Shown here piece after piece: positions 33,010 through 42,089 of a stretch of 57,646 nt of DNA. Source of the stretch: Muribaculaceae bacterium (GTDB lineage: Bacteria; Bacteroidota; Bacteroidia; Bacteroidales; Muribaculaceae). A program made the translations under genes and the position numbers. Numbering within the stretch: the stretch's first letter is position 1; every line of letters starts with the position of its first letter. The notes under the pieces were generated by a model that was not told the DNA's origin, searched no databases, and was given only the letters and a program-made list of their open reading frames with translations. The stretch lies in assembly GCA_022484565.1 (NCBI GenBank), contig JAKVKZ010000014.1:1-57646 (forward strand). Reading direction: 5' to 3'.

Positions 33010-34368
33010 CTATTTTGCCGGTTCAGCGTCCTTTGCTGGAAGTTCAGCATAAGTTTCCTTGATGATGAACACTGAAATTGCGCCCAGAATCAGGAGAACA
33101 CCTGCAATGACGAGCATATTCACCTGCTCACTTCCTACGAGTGAGAGGAGAGCACCACCAACCGATGCTGCAATAATCTGCGGCAGGCAGATTGTGCAGT
33201 TGAAAAGTCCGAGATATGTGCCCATGTTCTTTCCTGAAATAGAGTTTGTCAAAATTGTGAATGGCATTGAAAGCATTGCTGCCCAAGCAAATCCAATCAG
33301 GAAGTAAGATATGAAGAGCATATATTGGTTTGTGATGAACAATATCGAGATGAATCCAAGTCCGCCGATAAGAAGGCTAAGCGAATACACCACTTTGTGG
33401 TTCTTGAATAGCGGAATTGCCATTGCCCAAAGTACTGAACCGACAGCCTGAACTGCGAACAACACGCCGCCCCAGTTGCCGGCTGTCTGATAAGCTGCTG
33501 AGCTTACGTCGGTAGTACCCCAAACTGTCTTGCCGATTGCGCCTGTGGTGTAAGTCCACATATACATGAATGCGCACCAGCAGAAGAATTGTACAAGTCC
33601 AACTGTCCAGAATACTTTCGGAGCATGGATGAGCAGTTGAATGATATTTGTCTTTTCTTTCTTTCCTTCGAGTTTGTCTTCTTCCTCTTTTTCGGCGAAT
33701 CCGTGGAATTCTGCATATTCCAATGGTGGCATTTCACGCACTGTGGCGAATGTGTAAATTACGCAAAGTATCAGCACTGCCGCGCCTATATAGAATGAAT
33801 AAATCACTGTTGGAGGAACCACACCTTTAGGAGCTATGTTGGATATTCCCCAAGCTGTCAGTCCTATAGGAGCAAGATAGCCAACGAGGCTGCCTGCATT
33901 ACAGAGGAAACTTTGGATGGAGTAGGCGAATCCCTTTTGCTTTTCGTTCACTTGGTCGCCCACAAGCATTTTGAATGGCTGCATGGCCATGTTCAGTGAT
34001 GTGTCGAGCAGCATCAAGGTGATGAAGCCGAATATCATTGCCGACGACAGTGCCAGTCCCAGACTTCCCGCATTTGGCAGCAGGCACATTACGATTACTG
34101 CTATCACAGCACCGATGATGAGGTAGGGAAGACGGCGGCCCAGTCGGCACCATGTCTTGTCGCTGCACACACCGACAATCGGTTGTACCACCATGCCCAT
34201 AAGTGGGGGCAGTATCCAGAAGTAGCTTAAATTATGTGGGTCTGCACCGATAGTCGCAAATATGCGGCTGTTGCAGGCATTTTGAAGCGCGTATGCTATT
34301 TGAACACCGAAAAATCCAAAACTCAGATTCCACAGTTTCCAAAAGCTCAAATCAGGCTTGGTTTTCAT
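33010..34368 (-). CDS. MFS sugar transporter, SLC45/GPH-like
   Basis: A 452-residue inner-membrane transporter with about 12 hydrophobic helices. The start (FWKLWNLSFGFFGVQIAYAL), the loop PIVGVCSDKTWCRLGRRLPY between helices two and three, and the long charged loop between helices six and seven (EKEEEDKLEGKKEK) are typical of SLC45-like disaccharide:proton symporters, often annotated as maltose or sucrose transporters in Bacteroidales. The Asp-Lys/Arg-rich DKxxxRxGRR motif is intact. A secreted GH31 glycosidase is encoded on the same strand 1.7 kb upstream, so uptake of alpha-glucosides is a reasonable inference. It has its own terminator and probably its own promoter. Confidence 0.85.
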   Translation of the reverse strand: MKTKPDLSFWKLWNLSFGFFGVQIAYALQNACNSRIFATIGADPHNLSYFWILPPLMGMVVQPIVGVCSDKTWCRLGRRLPYLIIGAVIAVIVMCLLPNAGSLGLALSSAMIFGFITLMLLDTSLNMAMQPFKMLVGDQVNEKQKGFAYSIQSFLCNAGSLVGYLAPIGLTAWGISNIAPKGVVPPTVIYSFYIGAAVLILCVIYTFATVREMPPLEYAEFHGFAEKEEEDKLEGKKEKTNIIQLLIHAPKVFWTVGLVQFFCWCAFMYMWTYTTGAIGKTVWGTTDVSSAAYQTAGNWGGVLFAVQAVGSVLWAMAIPLFKNHKVVYSLSLLIGGLGFISILFITNQYMLFISYFLIGFAWAAMLSMPFTILTNSISGKNMGTYLGLFNCTICLPQIIAASVGGALLSLVGSEQVNMLVIAGVLLILGAISVFIIKETYAELPAKDAEPAK

Positions 34369-34512
34369 TCTTAATGAAAAGTTTTAAATTAATTTTATTG
34401 GTCTATGTTAATTATTTGACCATATAACCAATTGGTTTCATCAGCCCTTTAGTGTTATCTGGCTTTTCGAGAATCAAAGGAATATCATCAAATAGTGAAT
34501 CATTCATGTGCA

Positions 34513-34610
34513 CAAAAGTAATCAGCAGCAATCCGGCCTGTTTTCATCTGTCGGCCAATCTGCCAGCCAATCCCTTTCTTGCACCATTACTGATGCAACG
34601 CACAAAAGTA
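34513..34610 (-). promoter_or_regulatory. Two copies of a -7-like box upstream of the MFS gene
   Basis: CACAAAAGTAAT occurs twice; each copy contains TACTTTTG on the minus strand (34513-34520 and 34603-34610), matching TAnnTTTG. Either could drive the MFS gene, whose start is at 34368, with leaders of about 140 or 230 nt. Nothing else clear is seen in 34369-34690. Confidence 0.4.
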
Positions 34611-34692
34611 ATTATTTTCGTTGAATCCGTCAAATTCTTTCAATATTTTTTTCCAAATTTCTTCACAGCGCATTTTGCCGTGGAATAATAAA

Positions 34693-34718
34693 GGGGCAGT
34701 GCCGATTGGCATTGCCCC
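34693..34718 (-). terminator. Hairpin terminator of the OmpA-family gene
   Basis: GGGGCAGTGCC (34693-34703) and GGCATTGCCCC (34708-34718) pair at 10 of 11 positions as DNA (the remaining pair is a G-U type), with a 4-nt loop. On the minus strand it is followed by TTTATTATT. Confidence 0.75.
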
Positions 34719-34757
34719 CGAGTAAAACTGGAGATCAAATAAGCAGTTAATAAGAAG

Positions 34758-36002
34758 TTAATCTTCAGTTGATATTATCACAATGCGATTCCATGAATCG
34801 TCGTCGTAAGGCTTGTATTCTGAATCTGAAAGTGACGTCACTTTTATTCGGCTGCCGTCGATACCATAATCTTCAAGTGCTTTTTTCACGCTTTCAGCCC
34901 GTCGAGTGGCCAATTCATTGGCATCTTTCACGCCTTTATCCGATTGCTCGTCGGAATATCCTGCCACCGTCACCGCCAAGTCGCTTGACTTCGATTTCAT
35001 CCATGTGGCAACGTCATATATTTTTGACATTTCCATTGATGGCACTTTTGCTGAATTGTGGTTGAAATGAACTGTCGAAACCATTTGTCCCGAATATTCT
35101 TCAGGTTCGTAGGCGTTGTCGGGATACATTGTCTCCACTGCGTCAGTGTCCGCTTCTATGGCTTCAATCATTCCGTTGGCGCGTTCAAGGCGGTTGTTGC
35201 AGTCTTCCACGTCGCCGCGAAGGTCGTTGATGCGTTCATTCAGTTCATTCATGTAGGCTGAATATGTGCAGAGGTTGAATTTCTTGAATCTGCGGTCGCC
35301 CAATCTCACTGAAAAACCTCCGAGGCAGGCGAGGTTGACGTCAACAGGGTTACCGATGGCGCATCCGTTGTAATTGTCGCCGAAGAATCTTGCGCGTCCT
35401 TCAACGAATAATCCTATGCAGTCGTTGAGCTTGAAATTCACCATTATTCCGGCTGACACCGGCAGCGTCCATGAGCGGTGTTTCAATCCGTCGCGGTAGG
35501 CCACATTGGTGCCGTTCGATTTGATGTCCCAAGTGCAGTTTCCACCAACTCCGGCGAAAGGAATCACATCTACAATCCGCTTTGTGTTCACTGAGCCTAA
35601 TGAGTTGAACATGTTCCACATTATGTCGAAGTTCAGTCCGGCTGTTTTGGCTTTGCTGAATCCTGCATTGTCCCATTCGATCGGTCCGCAGATTGCTTCC
35701 AATTGCCATGCTATGTAGGGCGACATCCATTTGCCGAAGCCCATATTCATTGCTGCAGTCACTTTATTGGCATAGTCGGGCTGGCTTTTGTCGTTCTCGC
35801 AAAGCACGCCCTGAATTCCTGCGCCGAACATTAAGAACCAATTATCACTTTTTGTGGTGTAATAATGGAAGCGGCAATCCAGCTTTTCCACAGCTTTGCC
35901 TTTTCTGACAGTTGCCGTTGAGTCCTGTGCGTTTGCCGGGAATGCCGTAATCAGCATTGCTGCAATAAATAATGCGGATAGAATTGATTTAATAGATTTC
36001 AT
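34758..36002 (-). CDS. OmpA-family outer-membrane protein
   Basis: A 414-residue envelope protein. A signal peptide (MKSIKSILSALFIAAMLITA, ending near ANAQ) precedes an N-terminal beta-barrel-like region (about 45-265; FLMFGAGIQGVL, MNMGFGKWMSPYIAWQLEA, FVEGRARFFG), then a short helical linker (MNELNERINDLRGDVEDCNN) and a C-terminal OmpA peptidoglycan-binding domain (about 305-414) with VHFNHNSAKV, VAGYSDEQ and NELATRRAESVKKALEDYG. It probably ties the outer membrane to the wall. A -7 box, TATATTTG, lies at 36039-36046 on the minus strand. It is monocistronic with a terminator. Confidence 0.88.
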   Translation of the reverse strand: MKSIKSILSALFIAAMLITAFPANAQDSTATVRKGKAVEKLDCRFHYYTTKSDNWFLMFGAGIQGVLCENDKSQPDYANKVTAAMNMGFGKWMSPYIAWQLEAICGPIEWDNAGFSKAKTAGLNFDIMWNMFNSLGSVNTKRIVDVIPFAGVGGNCTWDIKSNGTNVAYRDGLKHRSWTLPVSAGIMVNFKLNDCIGLFVEGRARFFGDNYNGCAIGNPVDVNLACLGGFSVRLGDRRFKKFNLCTYSAYMNELNERINDLRGDVEDCNNRLERANGMIEAIEADTDAVETMYPDNAYEPEEYSGQMVSTVHFNHNSAKVPSMEMSKIYDVATWMKSKSSDLAVTVAGYSDEQSDKGVKDANELATRRAESVKKALEDYGIDGSRIKVTSLSDSEYKPYDDDSWNRIVIISTED

Positions 36003-36038
36003 ATTCGACGTATTTTCACATTATGAAAGTATGCGCTA

Positions 36039-36046
36039 CAAATATA
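36039..36046 (-). promoter_or_regulatory. -7 box of the OmpA-family gene
   Basis: On the minus strand TATATTTG matches TAnnTTTG, 36 nt upstream of the ATG at 36002. No clean -33 TTTG. Confidence 0.55.
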
Positions 36047-36115
36047 GTACATTTTTTCTTATTATAATGCCTAATAACTCTTATTTAATTAAAGTTTCTT
36101 GGCAATTTGATTAGA

Positions 36116-38659
36116 TTATCGCATCTCATTCTCTCGCCAATCAACTGATTTAATGAACCATTGCTGGGTTGGCTCGTCAAGTCCCTGCTCCTTTATCACG
36201 ACTGGTAAATTTGAATAATTTGTGCGGAATGATTCAATTGTCTTTGCGAATTGTTCTGGCTGATATGTAAGTTTCAGATTATCTGATTCCATCGAGCCAA
36301 GACGGTCGGTAAGCACTATGCCCGCATCGCGTTTTTTCAGTTCCAGCACGCTGTTGCTGATTCTGCGGAATTTGCCGATTAATCCGTCGGTCAGGGTTGT
36401 CTCTGCCATTGGATAAGTGATTTCCACCGTTTTTTCCGTTGAGCAGTTAGTTATTGGCACATTTATGAGCAGTGAAAGGTCTTTGCCGACGTAGCTGTAG
36501 TCGGCTTTTGCTCCATTCACTGTCACCATTTGCGGAATGGCTGAGCAAAGCACTTTCACCGTGAACTGGCGTTCAGCCGGCATCTCCTCGTAATTGCCTG
36601 TTCTTGCTCCAATCGTCACTGTCAGTTCATTGCCGGTCCTTTCGGCTTTCAATGCGGTTGTGGCGAATTGCGTGGCGTAGTTCTTGTCGTTGCCGTTGTC
36701 TTCGTACATGCTGAATTGTCCGTCGCATTTTCCCGGAATCACGGTTATTATCATGCTCTCGTCATTGCTTCTCAAATTGTTCACGTCGCCGAGCATCGGC
36801 AGCACCGAGCCTGCTTTCAGGTAAATCGGGTATTCGTCTATGGCGAAGGAGCGTTCCACCGTTTGTCCGCCGCTCAGCAGAGTGCCGGTGTGCAGTTCGT
36901 ACCAGTCGTTGCCGCTTGGAAGCCACACTTTCACAGTGGAGTAGTCGCCTTGCATCGGGGCTGTTATCGGCATCACGAGGATGTTGTCGCCAAGCATATA
37001 TTCATTTTTGAAGTCGTAGGCTTCTTGATTTTCTGGATAGTCGTAGTACATTGGTCGGCACAGCGACACACCGCTCTCATAGTCCTCGCGAGCCATGGCG
37101 TAGATATAGGGCGCAAAGTGATAGCGCTGCATGATGGTGTTGCGCAGCACGTTGAAATATTTTGAGTCGAATGCCCACGGCTCTTTGTTCAGTCCGGCAT
37201 TCTTCGTTGAGTGTGTGCGCATTATCGGGCTCATTGCTCCGAACTGCATCCAGCGGGTGAACATTTCAGGGTCAATCTTGTCAGCTCCATAATGGCCTCC
37301 AAGGTCATGGCTCCAATATCCGTAAAGCACATTCGATGCCGTAGAGTTGAAATATGGCTGGAAGTCAAGTGATTTCCATGAAATCACAGCATCGCCGGAG
37401 AATCCCACCTGATAGCGGTGGTTGCCAAGTCCGCCCCAGCGGTGATAAAGCATCGGACGTGTGTCGCGGTTGCGTTCCATGTCGCTGAACACCACATAGT
37501 TTATCCACCAAGTGTTGCTCAGTTTGTCGATTTTAAGGTCGTACGGGAATTGCTGCCAGTCGAGCCACCAAAAGTCAACGCCTTCTTTTTCCATCGGCCG
37601 CAATATTGTGTTGAGCCATCCGCTCATGAATCGTTTGTCGGAACAAACAAATGGTAGTGTAGCCTTGTATGTTGAATCAAGTCCCATCCATTTCAGCATG
37701 TTCGGATAGTTCTCTTCGTACGATGCTATGCCGTCGGCAGGATGCAGATTCATAGTGATTTGCACATTATTCTTCTTCAAATACTTTAAGAATCCAGCAG
37801 GGTCGGGGAATAGGTTTCTGTTCCATGTGTAGCCCGTCCAGCCGCCGCGTCCTTTGTCGGTATAGTGCCAGTCCATATCCACCACGAGCACGTCAAGCGG
37901 AATGTTGTAGGCATGGAAATTATCAATCAGCTGCCTGAATTCGTTGTCGGAGTAGCTCCAGTAGCGCGACCACCAATATCCGAATGCGTATCGCGGTGGC
38001 AACGGCACTTTGCCGGCAAACACTGTGTAATCCTTCAATGCCTGCTTATAGTTGTGTCCGTAGGCCATAAAGTACCAGTCTTGGCAGCCCTTGTCGTCGC
38101 GTGTCTTCACCCATGGCCATTCGGAGTTGTCGAAAAGGAAATTTTGCGAGTCGTCAATCAGCGTCCATCCGTCGGTGGCAAGCAGACCTTTTTCAATTGG
38201 CATCTGTTTATTTGATTGTATCGACATCATTCCGTCGTAGCCGTCGAGAGTTCGGTAAGTGCCGAGCAGATTGCCTTTTTGCTCTGTGCCGGGTGTCCAT
38301 GCAAATTGGAATTTGCCTTTGCCCTTGGCTGATTTAATTTTAAGGTTGTCCTTAGTGAAGCGTCCAGAGCCTTTCTTATATTTCAGCTCCATCTTCGATG
38401 TGCTGATTTCCACGCTGTTGCCCGTTGTTTTGATGTTGTAGTCAACTTGCGGGTAAGTCCTGTTTACTGCCACAAACGAAGAATTGTCAGTGAATTTTCC
38501 GTTTGCGCTCCATTCCATTCTAATAGTTCCGTCGGTTATTACAGTGAATCTCACATTCCCGTCAGTGTACGCCACATTTGGTTTGCCTGCCATGGCTGCG
38601 CAAGGCAGCGCGATTAGCATTACAGTGTTTGCGATTAAAGTGAATAATTTCCTTTTCAT
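36116..38659 (-). CDS. Secreted glycoside hydrolase family 31 enzyme (alpha-glucosidase-like)
   Basis: An 847-residue exported glycosidase with signal peptide (ending near CAAMAGKP). A beta-sandwich N-terminal domain (about 28-205) precedes the TIM barrel, which shows LDVLVVDMDWHYTDKGRGGW, the nucleophile Asp in VDFWWLDWQQFP (near residue 367), and the acid/base Asp in QVGFSGDAVISW (near residue 422). MSPIMRTHS and the C-terminal sandwich domains (AFDS..., QFSMYEDNGND) follow. The GH31 family includes alpha-glucosidases, alpha-xylosidases and transglucosidases; the first is the default guess. About 100 C-terminal residues after ITYPMAETTL are unusual for GH31. A -7 box lies upstream at 38688-38695. 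Confidence 0.92.
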   Translation of the reverse strand: MKRKLFTLIANTVMLIALPCAAMAGKPNVAYTDGNVRFTVITDGTIRMEWSANGKFTDNSSFVAVNRTYPQVDYNIKTTGNSVEISTSKMELKYKKGSGRFTKDNLKIKSAKGKGKFQFAWTPGTEQKGNLLGTYRTLDGYDGMMSIQSNKQMPIEKGLLATDGWTLIDDSQNFLFDNSEWPWVKTRDDKGCQDWYFMAYGHNYKQALKDYTVFAGKVPLPPRYAFGYWWSRYWSYSDNEFRQLIDNFHAYNIPLDVLVVDMDWHYTDKGRGGWTGYTWNRNLFPDPAGFLKYLKKNNVQITMNLHPADGIASYEENYPNMLKWMGLDSTYKATLPFVCSDKRFMSGWLNTILRPMEKEGVDFWWLDWQQFPYDLKIDKLSNTWWINYVVFSDMERNRDTRPMLYHRWGGLGNHRYQVGFSGDAVISWKSLDFQPYFNSTASNVLYGYWSHDLGGHYGADKIDPEMFTRWMQFGAMSPIMRTHSTKNAGLNKEPWAFDSKYFNVLRNTIMQRYHFAPYIYAMAREDYESGVSLCRPMYYDYPENQEAYDFKNEYMLGDNILVMPITAPMQGDYSTVKVWLPSGNDWYELHTGTLLSGGQTVERSFAIDEYPIYLKAGSVLPMLGDVNNLRSNDESMIITVIPGKCDGQFSMYEDNGNDKNYATQFATTALKAERTGNELTVTIGARTGNYEEMPAERQFTVKVLCSAIPQMVTVNGAKADYSYVGKDLSLLINVPITNCSTEKTVEITYPMAETTLTDGLIGKFRRISNSVLELKKRDAGIVLTDRLGSMESDNLKLTYQPEQFAKTIESFRTNYSNLPVVIKEQGLDEPTQQWFIKSVDWRENEMR

Positions 38660-38687
38660 GATTAGGTGTTATGTTATTTCTGTTTGC

Positions 38688-38695
38688 AAACTTAC
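38688..38695 (-). promoter_or_regulatory. -7 box of the GH31 gene
   Basis: On the minus strand TAAGTTTG matches TAnnTTTG, about 28 nt upstream of the ATG at 38659. Confidence 0.5.
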
Positions 38696-38767
38696 ATATT
38701 TTCCTTGAATCTTCTAAATTTTCCTTGATAATATGCTTTGCATTTTGCTATTAATCCCTTAAAATTG

Positions 38768-38929
38768 TCATATAATCAACTCATAATCCGCCACGCCAAG
38801 CAGTTTGCCGAATTTCCCGCCAACTTCCTCAAAAAGCGATGCTTGCTTGAACCCGAGTTTCCTACGCATGGCCTCGCTTGCCTCGTTGCCTTGGGTGATG
38901 CAGGATTCCACTATTGCCGCATTCACTGA
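38768..38929 (-). pseudogene. C-terminal remnant of a GNAT acetyltransferase
   Basis: The minus-strand frame between in-frame stops encodes 53 residues containing NEASEAMRRKLGFKQAS and EEVGGKFGKLLGVADYE. This matches the end of phosphinothricin-acetyltransferase-like GNAT proteins: Asn-x-Ala-Ser, then KLGF, then VGxKFG. No in-frame start or acetyl-CoA-binding motif precedes it, and a transcription terminator for galE lies directly upstream, so it is a truncated, probably dead gene. The rest of the 38660-39057 gap holds the GH31 promoter and the galE 3' structures. Confidence 0.6.
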
Positions 38930-38935
38930 TTATGT

Positions 38936-38970
38936 AAAAAAAGCCGCCAGATGCTTTGTTGCACCTGGCG
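38936..38970 (-). terminator. Intrinsic terminator of galE
   Basis: CGCCAGATGC (38945-38954) and GCACCTGGCG (38961-38970) pair at 9 of 10 positions with a 6-nt loop. On the minus strand seven T follow (38942-38936). Confidence 0.85.
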
Positions 38971-38986
38971 ACTATTTTAGCTTGAT

Positions 38987-39060
38987 TAATATATCTGATG
39001 GATTTCGGTTAAGTTTGATTCCACACTTAACTGTCCTTTTATAGGTTTTCAGATATATTA
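38987..39060 (-). repeat. Cloverleaf-like inverted repeats in the galE 3' end
   Basis: Perfect 12-bp inverted repeat TAATATATCTGA (38987-38998) and TCAGATATATTA (39049-39060) encloses a second 7-bp inverted repeat GTTAAGT (39008-39014) and ACTTAAC (39025-39031). The outer arm includes the galE stop codon (39058-39060). As minus-strand RNA it would fold into nested stems just ahead of the terminator. Confidence 0.7.
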
Positions 39061-40092
39061 CATTATTCCGCGTTCACGGAGTTTCTTTTGCCAATTCCAG
39101 GCTGAACGCATTGTGTCTTCAATTGAGGTAGTGGCTTTCCAACCAAGCACTGTATTAGCACGTGTCGGGTCAGCCCATACTTTTTCAATGTCACCTGCAC
39201 GGCGACCAACAATTTTGTGCGGAACTTTCACACCTGTTGCCGATTCAAAAGCATTTATTAGCTGAAGAACTGAAAGGCCAACGCCTGTGCCTAAGTTGAA
39301 AATTTCCAATTGTTTGTCACTCTTGTCGTCAAGCATACGCTCCAGGGCTTTTACGTGAGCTTTTGCAAGGTCAACGACGTTGATGAAGTCGCGGATGCAT
39401 GAGCCATCAGGAGTGTTGTAATCGTCGCCGAAAACGCTTAACTCTTTGCGTATGCCAATGGCGGTCTGTGTCAAATATGGAATAAGATTTTGAGGAACGC
39501 CGTTTGGCAATTCACCAATTTCTGAAGTTGGATGTGAACCTACTGGATTGAAGTAGCGGAGCAATATGCTCTTTATGGGTGCACCGGAATTGATGAAGTC
39601 GGTGATGATTTCTTCTGAAATTTGCTTTGTGTTGCCGTAAGGCGACATTGCCTTTTTGATTGGAGCATTTTCGTTTACTGGGTTTTGGTCAGGCTCTCCA
39701 TACACTGTGCATGACGATGAGAACACGAATCCCTTTACTTTGAATTCAGGCATAAGTTCAAGCAGGTTCATCAGCGTGACAAGGTTATTGCGATAATAGA
39801 GTAGTGGCTTTGCAACTGATTCTCCGACAGCTTTGCTTGCAGCGAAATTGATGATTCCGTCAATGTTAGGGTAGTCCACAAATAGTTTGCGGAGTGCTGT
39901 CATATCGGTACAGTCTGCTTTTACAAAAGCTGGCCTTTTTCCGGAAATCTTTTCTATTCCGTCAAGCACTTCTTCATTACTGTTCGACAAGTTGTCGATG
40001 ATGACAACATCATAACCAACGGCTTGTAACTCAACTACTGTATGTGAACCAATGTAGCCGGTACCGCCTGTGACCAAAATTCTCCTTTTCAT
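39058..40092 (-). CDS. galE: UDP-glucose 4-epimerase GalE
   Basis: Interconverts UDP-glucose and UDP-galactose using bound NAD+, for galactose use and for surface glycan synthesis. The 344 residues start with the Rossmann motif VTGGTGYIGSHTV (7-19), then NFAASKAVGESV, SSSCTVYG and the catalytic Tyr152-x-x-x-Lys156 (PYGNTKQ). LRYFNPVGSHP and NVVDLAKAHV are typical substrate-binding parts. It has its own promoter (TACCTTTG at 40203-40210) with a leader of about 110 nt, and a structured 3' end with a terminator. It stands between the second SusCD pair and GH31 and may serve general sugar-nucleotide supply. Confidence 0.96.
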   Translation of the reverse strand: MKRRILVTGGTGYIGSHTVVELQAVGYDVVIIDNLSNSNEEVLDGIEKISGKRPAFVKADCTDMTALRKLFVDYPNIDGIINFAASKAVGESVAKPLLYYRNNLVTLMNLLELMPEFKVKGFVFSSSCTVYGEPDQNPVNENAPIKKAMSPYGNTKQISEEIITDFINSGAPIKSILLRYFNPVGSHPTSEIGELPNGVPQNLIPYLTQTAIGIRKELSVFGDDYNTPDGSCIRDFINVVDLAKAHVKALERMLDDKSDKQLEIFNLGTGVGLSVLQLINAFESATGVKVPHKIVGRRAGDIEKVWADPTRANTVLGWKATTSIEDTMRSAWNWQKKLRERGIM

Positions 40093-40202
40093 AATTAAAT
40101 GATGATATTAAATATATAAATGAATTATTGCAAATAAACGATATCATGATAGTGGACATCATATTAACATCCAAATTTCATGTGCCATCCACTAAATTAT
40201 TG

Positions 40203-40210
40203 CAAAGGTA
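40203..40210 (-). promoter_or_regulatory. -7 box of galE
   Basis: TACCTTTG on the minus strand matches TAnnTTTG, giving a leader of roughly 100 nt before the ATG at 40092. Confidence 0.5.
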
Positions 40211-40277
40211 GAAAAATTGTGGAGAATAATGAAATTTACAAATAGTTATTACAAAAAATTTGAGCAGGAAAAACAAA

Positions 40278-40309
40278 CAGGAGGAAAATCAGTTGAGATT
40301 TTCCTCCTG
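40278..40309 (-). terminator. Intrinsic terminator of the second susCD operon
   Basis: Perfect 13-bp stem CAGGAGGAAAATC (40278-40290) with GATTTTCCTCCTG (40297-40309), 6-nt loop. On the minus strand TTTGTTTTTCC follows. Confidence 0.85.
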
Positions 40310-40357
40310 CCAAAGTATTTATGAATTATTTATTATAAATGATTCATGCTGCCATTA

Positions 40358-42058
40358 TTACCATCCTGGATTCTGAGTAAGTTGAGGATCAAGAGTGATT
40401 TGACCTGATGGAACAGGATAGAAATAATGCTTTGACTCATATTTACGTGTCATTCCCTTTGAACCATCAAGATAGCCATTCTTAACAGCTATAGTTGTGC
40501 CAAGAGATGTATCCTTAGATACGTTAGCGCCAAGCAGAATGTTAGGATGAACTGATGAATCAAGTTTGTCGAGCTGATGCCAACGAACGAGGTCCCAATA
40601 GCGGTTCCAGTTGTCGAACATAAGTTCACAACGGCGGCAACGGCGAATTTCCCAAATCAGATTGCTAACGCCCATGTTATTGGCTGGGTCAGCATCAGGA
40701 GTAAGGGTCAAATTAGGCAGACCAGCACGTTTCTGGAGCAGATTAATTGTTTTATACAAATCCGCCAGAGTGATGGTGCCGAGTTCAGCCTTGGCTTCAG
40801 CTAAGTCAAGATATACAACAGAAAGCCAGAAGATAGGGGCCTGTGTGTAGTCTGCACCAGTAGTGCTACGGTAGATGAGTGGGAGACTTGTGTTATCATA
40901 CTTCTTAACGCCATAACCAGTGGAAGAAGACATTTCCATACCAGTGCCTACTGATGGACGAATCCAAGTGTGATCAGGATAGAACACGATAGAATCGATA
41001 GTGGCATTCAAGCGCTTGTCGCGTACAGCCAGCTGGGCGGTGATATTAAGGTGATTTAAAGAATCAAGAGTACCAGCATCATCGGTGCTGTAGGAAGTTG
41101 TTGCAGCAGGCTTGCCATCGAGGAAGAGATAGGAATCGAACGCATCCTTACTCATACCACTAAGCTGTGTTGAAGAGCAAGTATAGTCAATCAAGGAGTG
41201 TGACATAATGTCCTTTTTGTAAGGCTTGTAGAATATCATCTCAGGATTCTTTGCTAAACTTACTGAATTATAGTTTGCCTGATAATTATCATTTAGCTTA
41301 TAACCTTGAGCAATAACATAATTGCAAGCATCAACGCAAGCATTTAGGAATTTGGTTGCACCAGCGGCATCGGCAGCTTTGCCATTGTCGGCTGATGTGC
41401 GGTATTTGCGATAAGTACCTTCCCATAAGCAGATGTCGGCCTTCATGGCGTTGGCCATATTGCGGTTCCATTCTGTGGCACCACCATCAGTCGTTACATT
41501 TGCTGATGCATAATTAATGTCCTCGAGCACGTTGTCCATAACGGCGTCGCGGTCGGTGCGAGGTCCATAAAGGATGTCATTATCGTTGACATCAACCACT
41601 TTGTCAATCCAGGGCACATCGCCATACTCGCGAACGAGCTGGAAATATTCCCATGCACGAATCATGCGGGCGATACCAATGTAATTTGCCTTTTGTGTAT
41701 CAGTCAAGGTAGAAGTTGTTACACGGTCAATCACTTTGTTGGCATGACGGATAACACTGAAATCCCAATAACCACTGGATGCAGGAACATTTGTGAAGTC
41801 CCAGTCAGTAAAACTGTTGCCAGCCTGGTCGTCGGAAAGGGTTTTGAAATAGAACCAACCGGCACCACCACCATTGCCATAAGCGACAAATTCATTGTAG
41901 AAGTCGTTGCATTGGTTGTCCACATTGCTCGTGTTGTTCCAATATGTTTGAGTATCGGTGAACTTGTCAAGCGGCTCTTTGTCGAGGATGTCATCGCAAC
42001 TCGTAGTCATGAGAGCACCGAGCGCCAGGACACCATATAATAATATTTGCTTTTTCAT
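40358..42058 (-). CDS. SusD/RagB-family nutrient-binding lipoprotein
   Basis: A 566-residue surface lipoprotein, partner of the SusC just upstream. The ATG at 42058 was preferred to the TTG at 42076, giving MKKQILLYGVLALGALMTT, with lipobox MTTSC and mature start CDDILDKEPLDKFTD. The TPR-like region includes IARMIRAWEYFQLVREYGDVP. The C-terminal domain has LIWEIRRCRRCELMFDNWNR and ends LDPQLTQNPGW, both standard. The 31-nt gap from the susC stop suggests an operon. The ligand is unknown; no degradative enzyme is in the same transcript. Confidence 0.95.
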   Translation of the reverse strand: MKKQILLYGVLALGALMTTSCDDILDKEPLDKFTDTQTYWNNTSNVDNQCNDFYNEFVAYGNGGGAGWFYFKTLSDDQAGNSFTDWDFTNVPASSGYWDFSVIRHANKVIDRVTTSTLTDTQKANYIGIARMIRAWEYFQLVREYGDVPWIDKVVDVNDNDILYGPRTDRDAVMDNVLEDINYASANVTTDGGATEWNRNMANAMKADICLWEGTYRKYRTSADNGKAADAAGATKFLNACVDACNYVIAQGYKLNDNYQANYNSVSLAKNPEMIFYKPYKKDIMSHSLIDYTCSSTQLSGMSKDAFDSYLFLDGKPAATTSYSTDDAGTLDSLNHLNITAQLAVRDKRLNATIDSIVFYPDHTWIRPSVGTGMEMSSSTGYGVKKYDNTSLPLIYRSTTGADYTQAPIFWLSVVYLDLAEAKAELGTITLADLYKTINLLQKRAGLPNLTLTPDADPANNMGVSNLIWEIRRCRRCELMFDNWNRYWDLVRWHQLDKLDSSVHPNILLGANVSKDTSLGTTIAVKNGYLDGSKGMTRKYESKHYFYPVPSGQITLDPQLTQNPGW

Positions 42059-42089
42059 TATCGTTTTATTTTTCAAGTTAATAAAATGT

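Noticed and set aside
32875..33075. 66-codon plus-strand frame over the ssrA promoter
   Set aside because: It overlaps the ssrA promoter, the MFS terminator and the MFS 3' end on the opposite strand.
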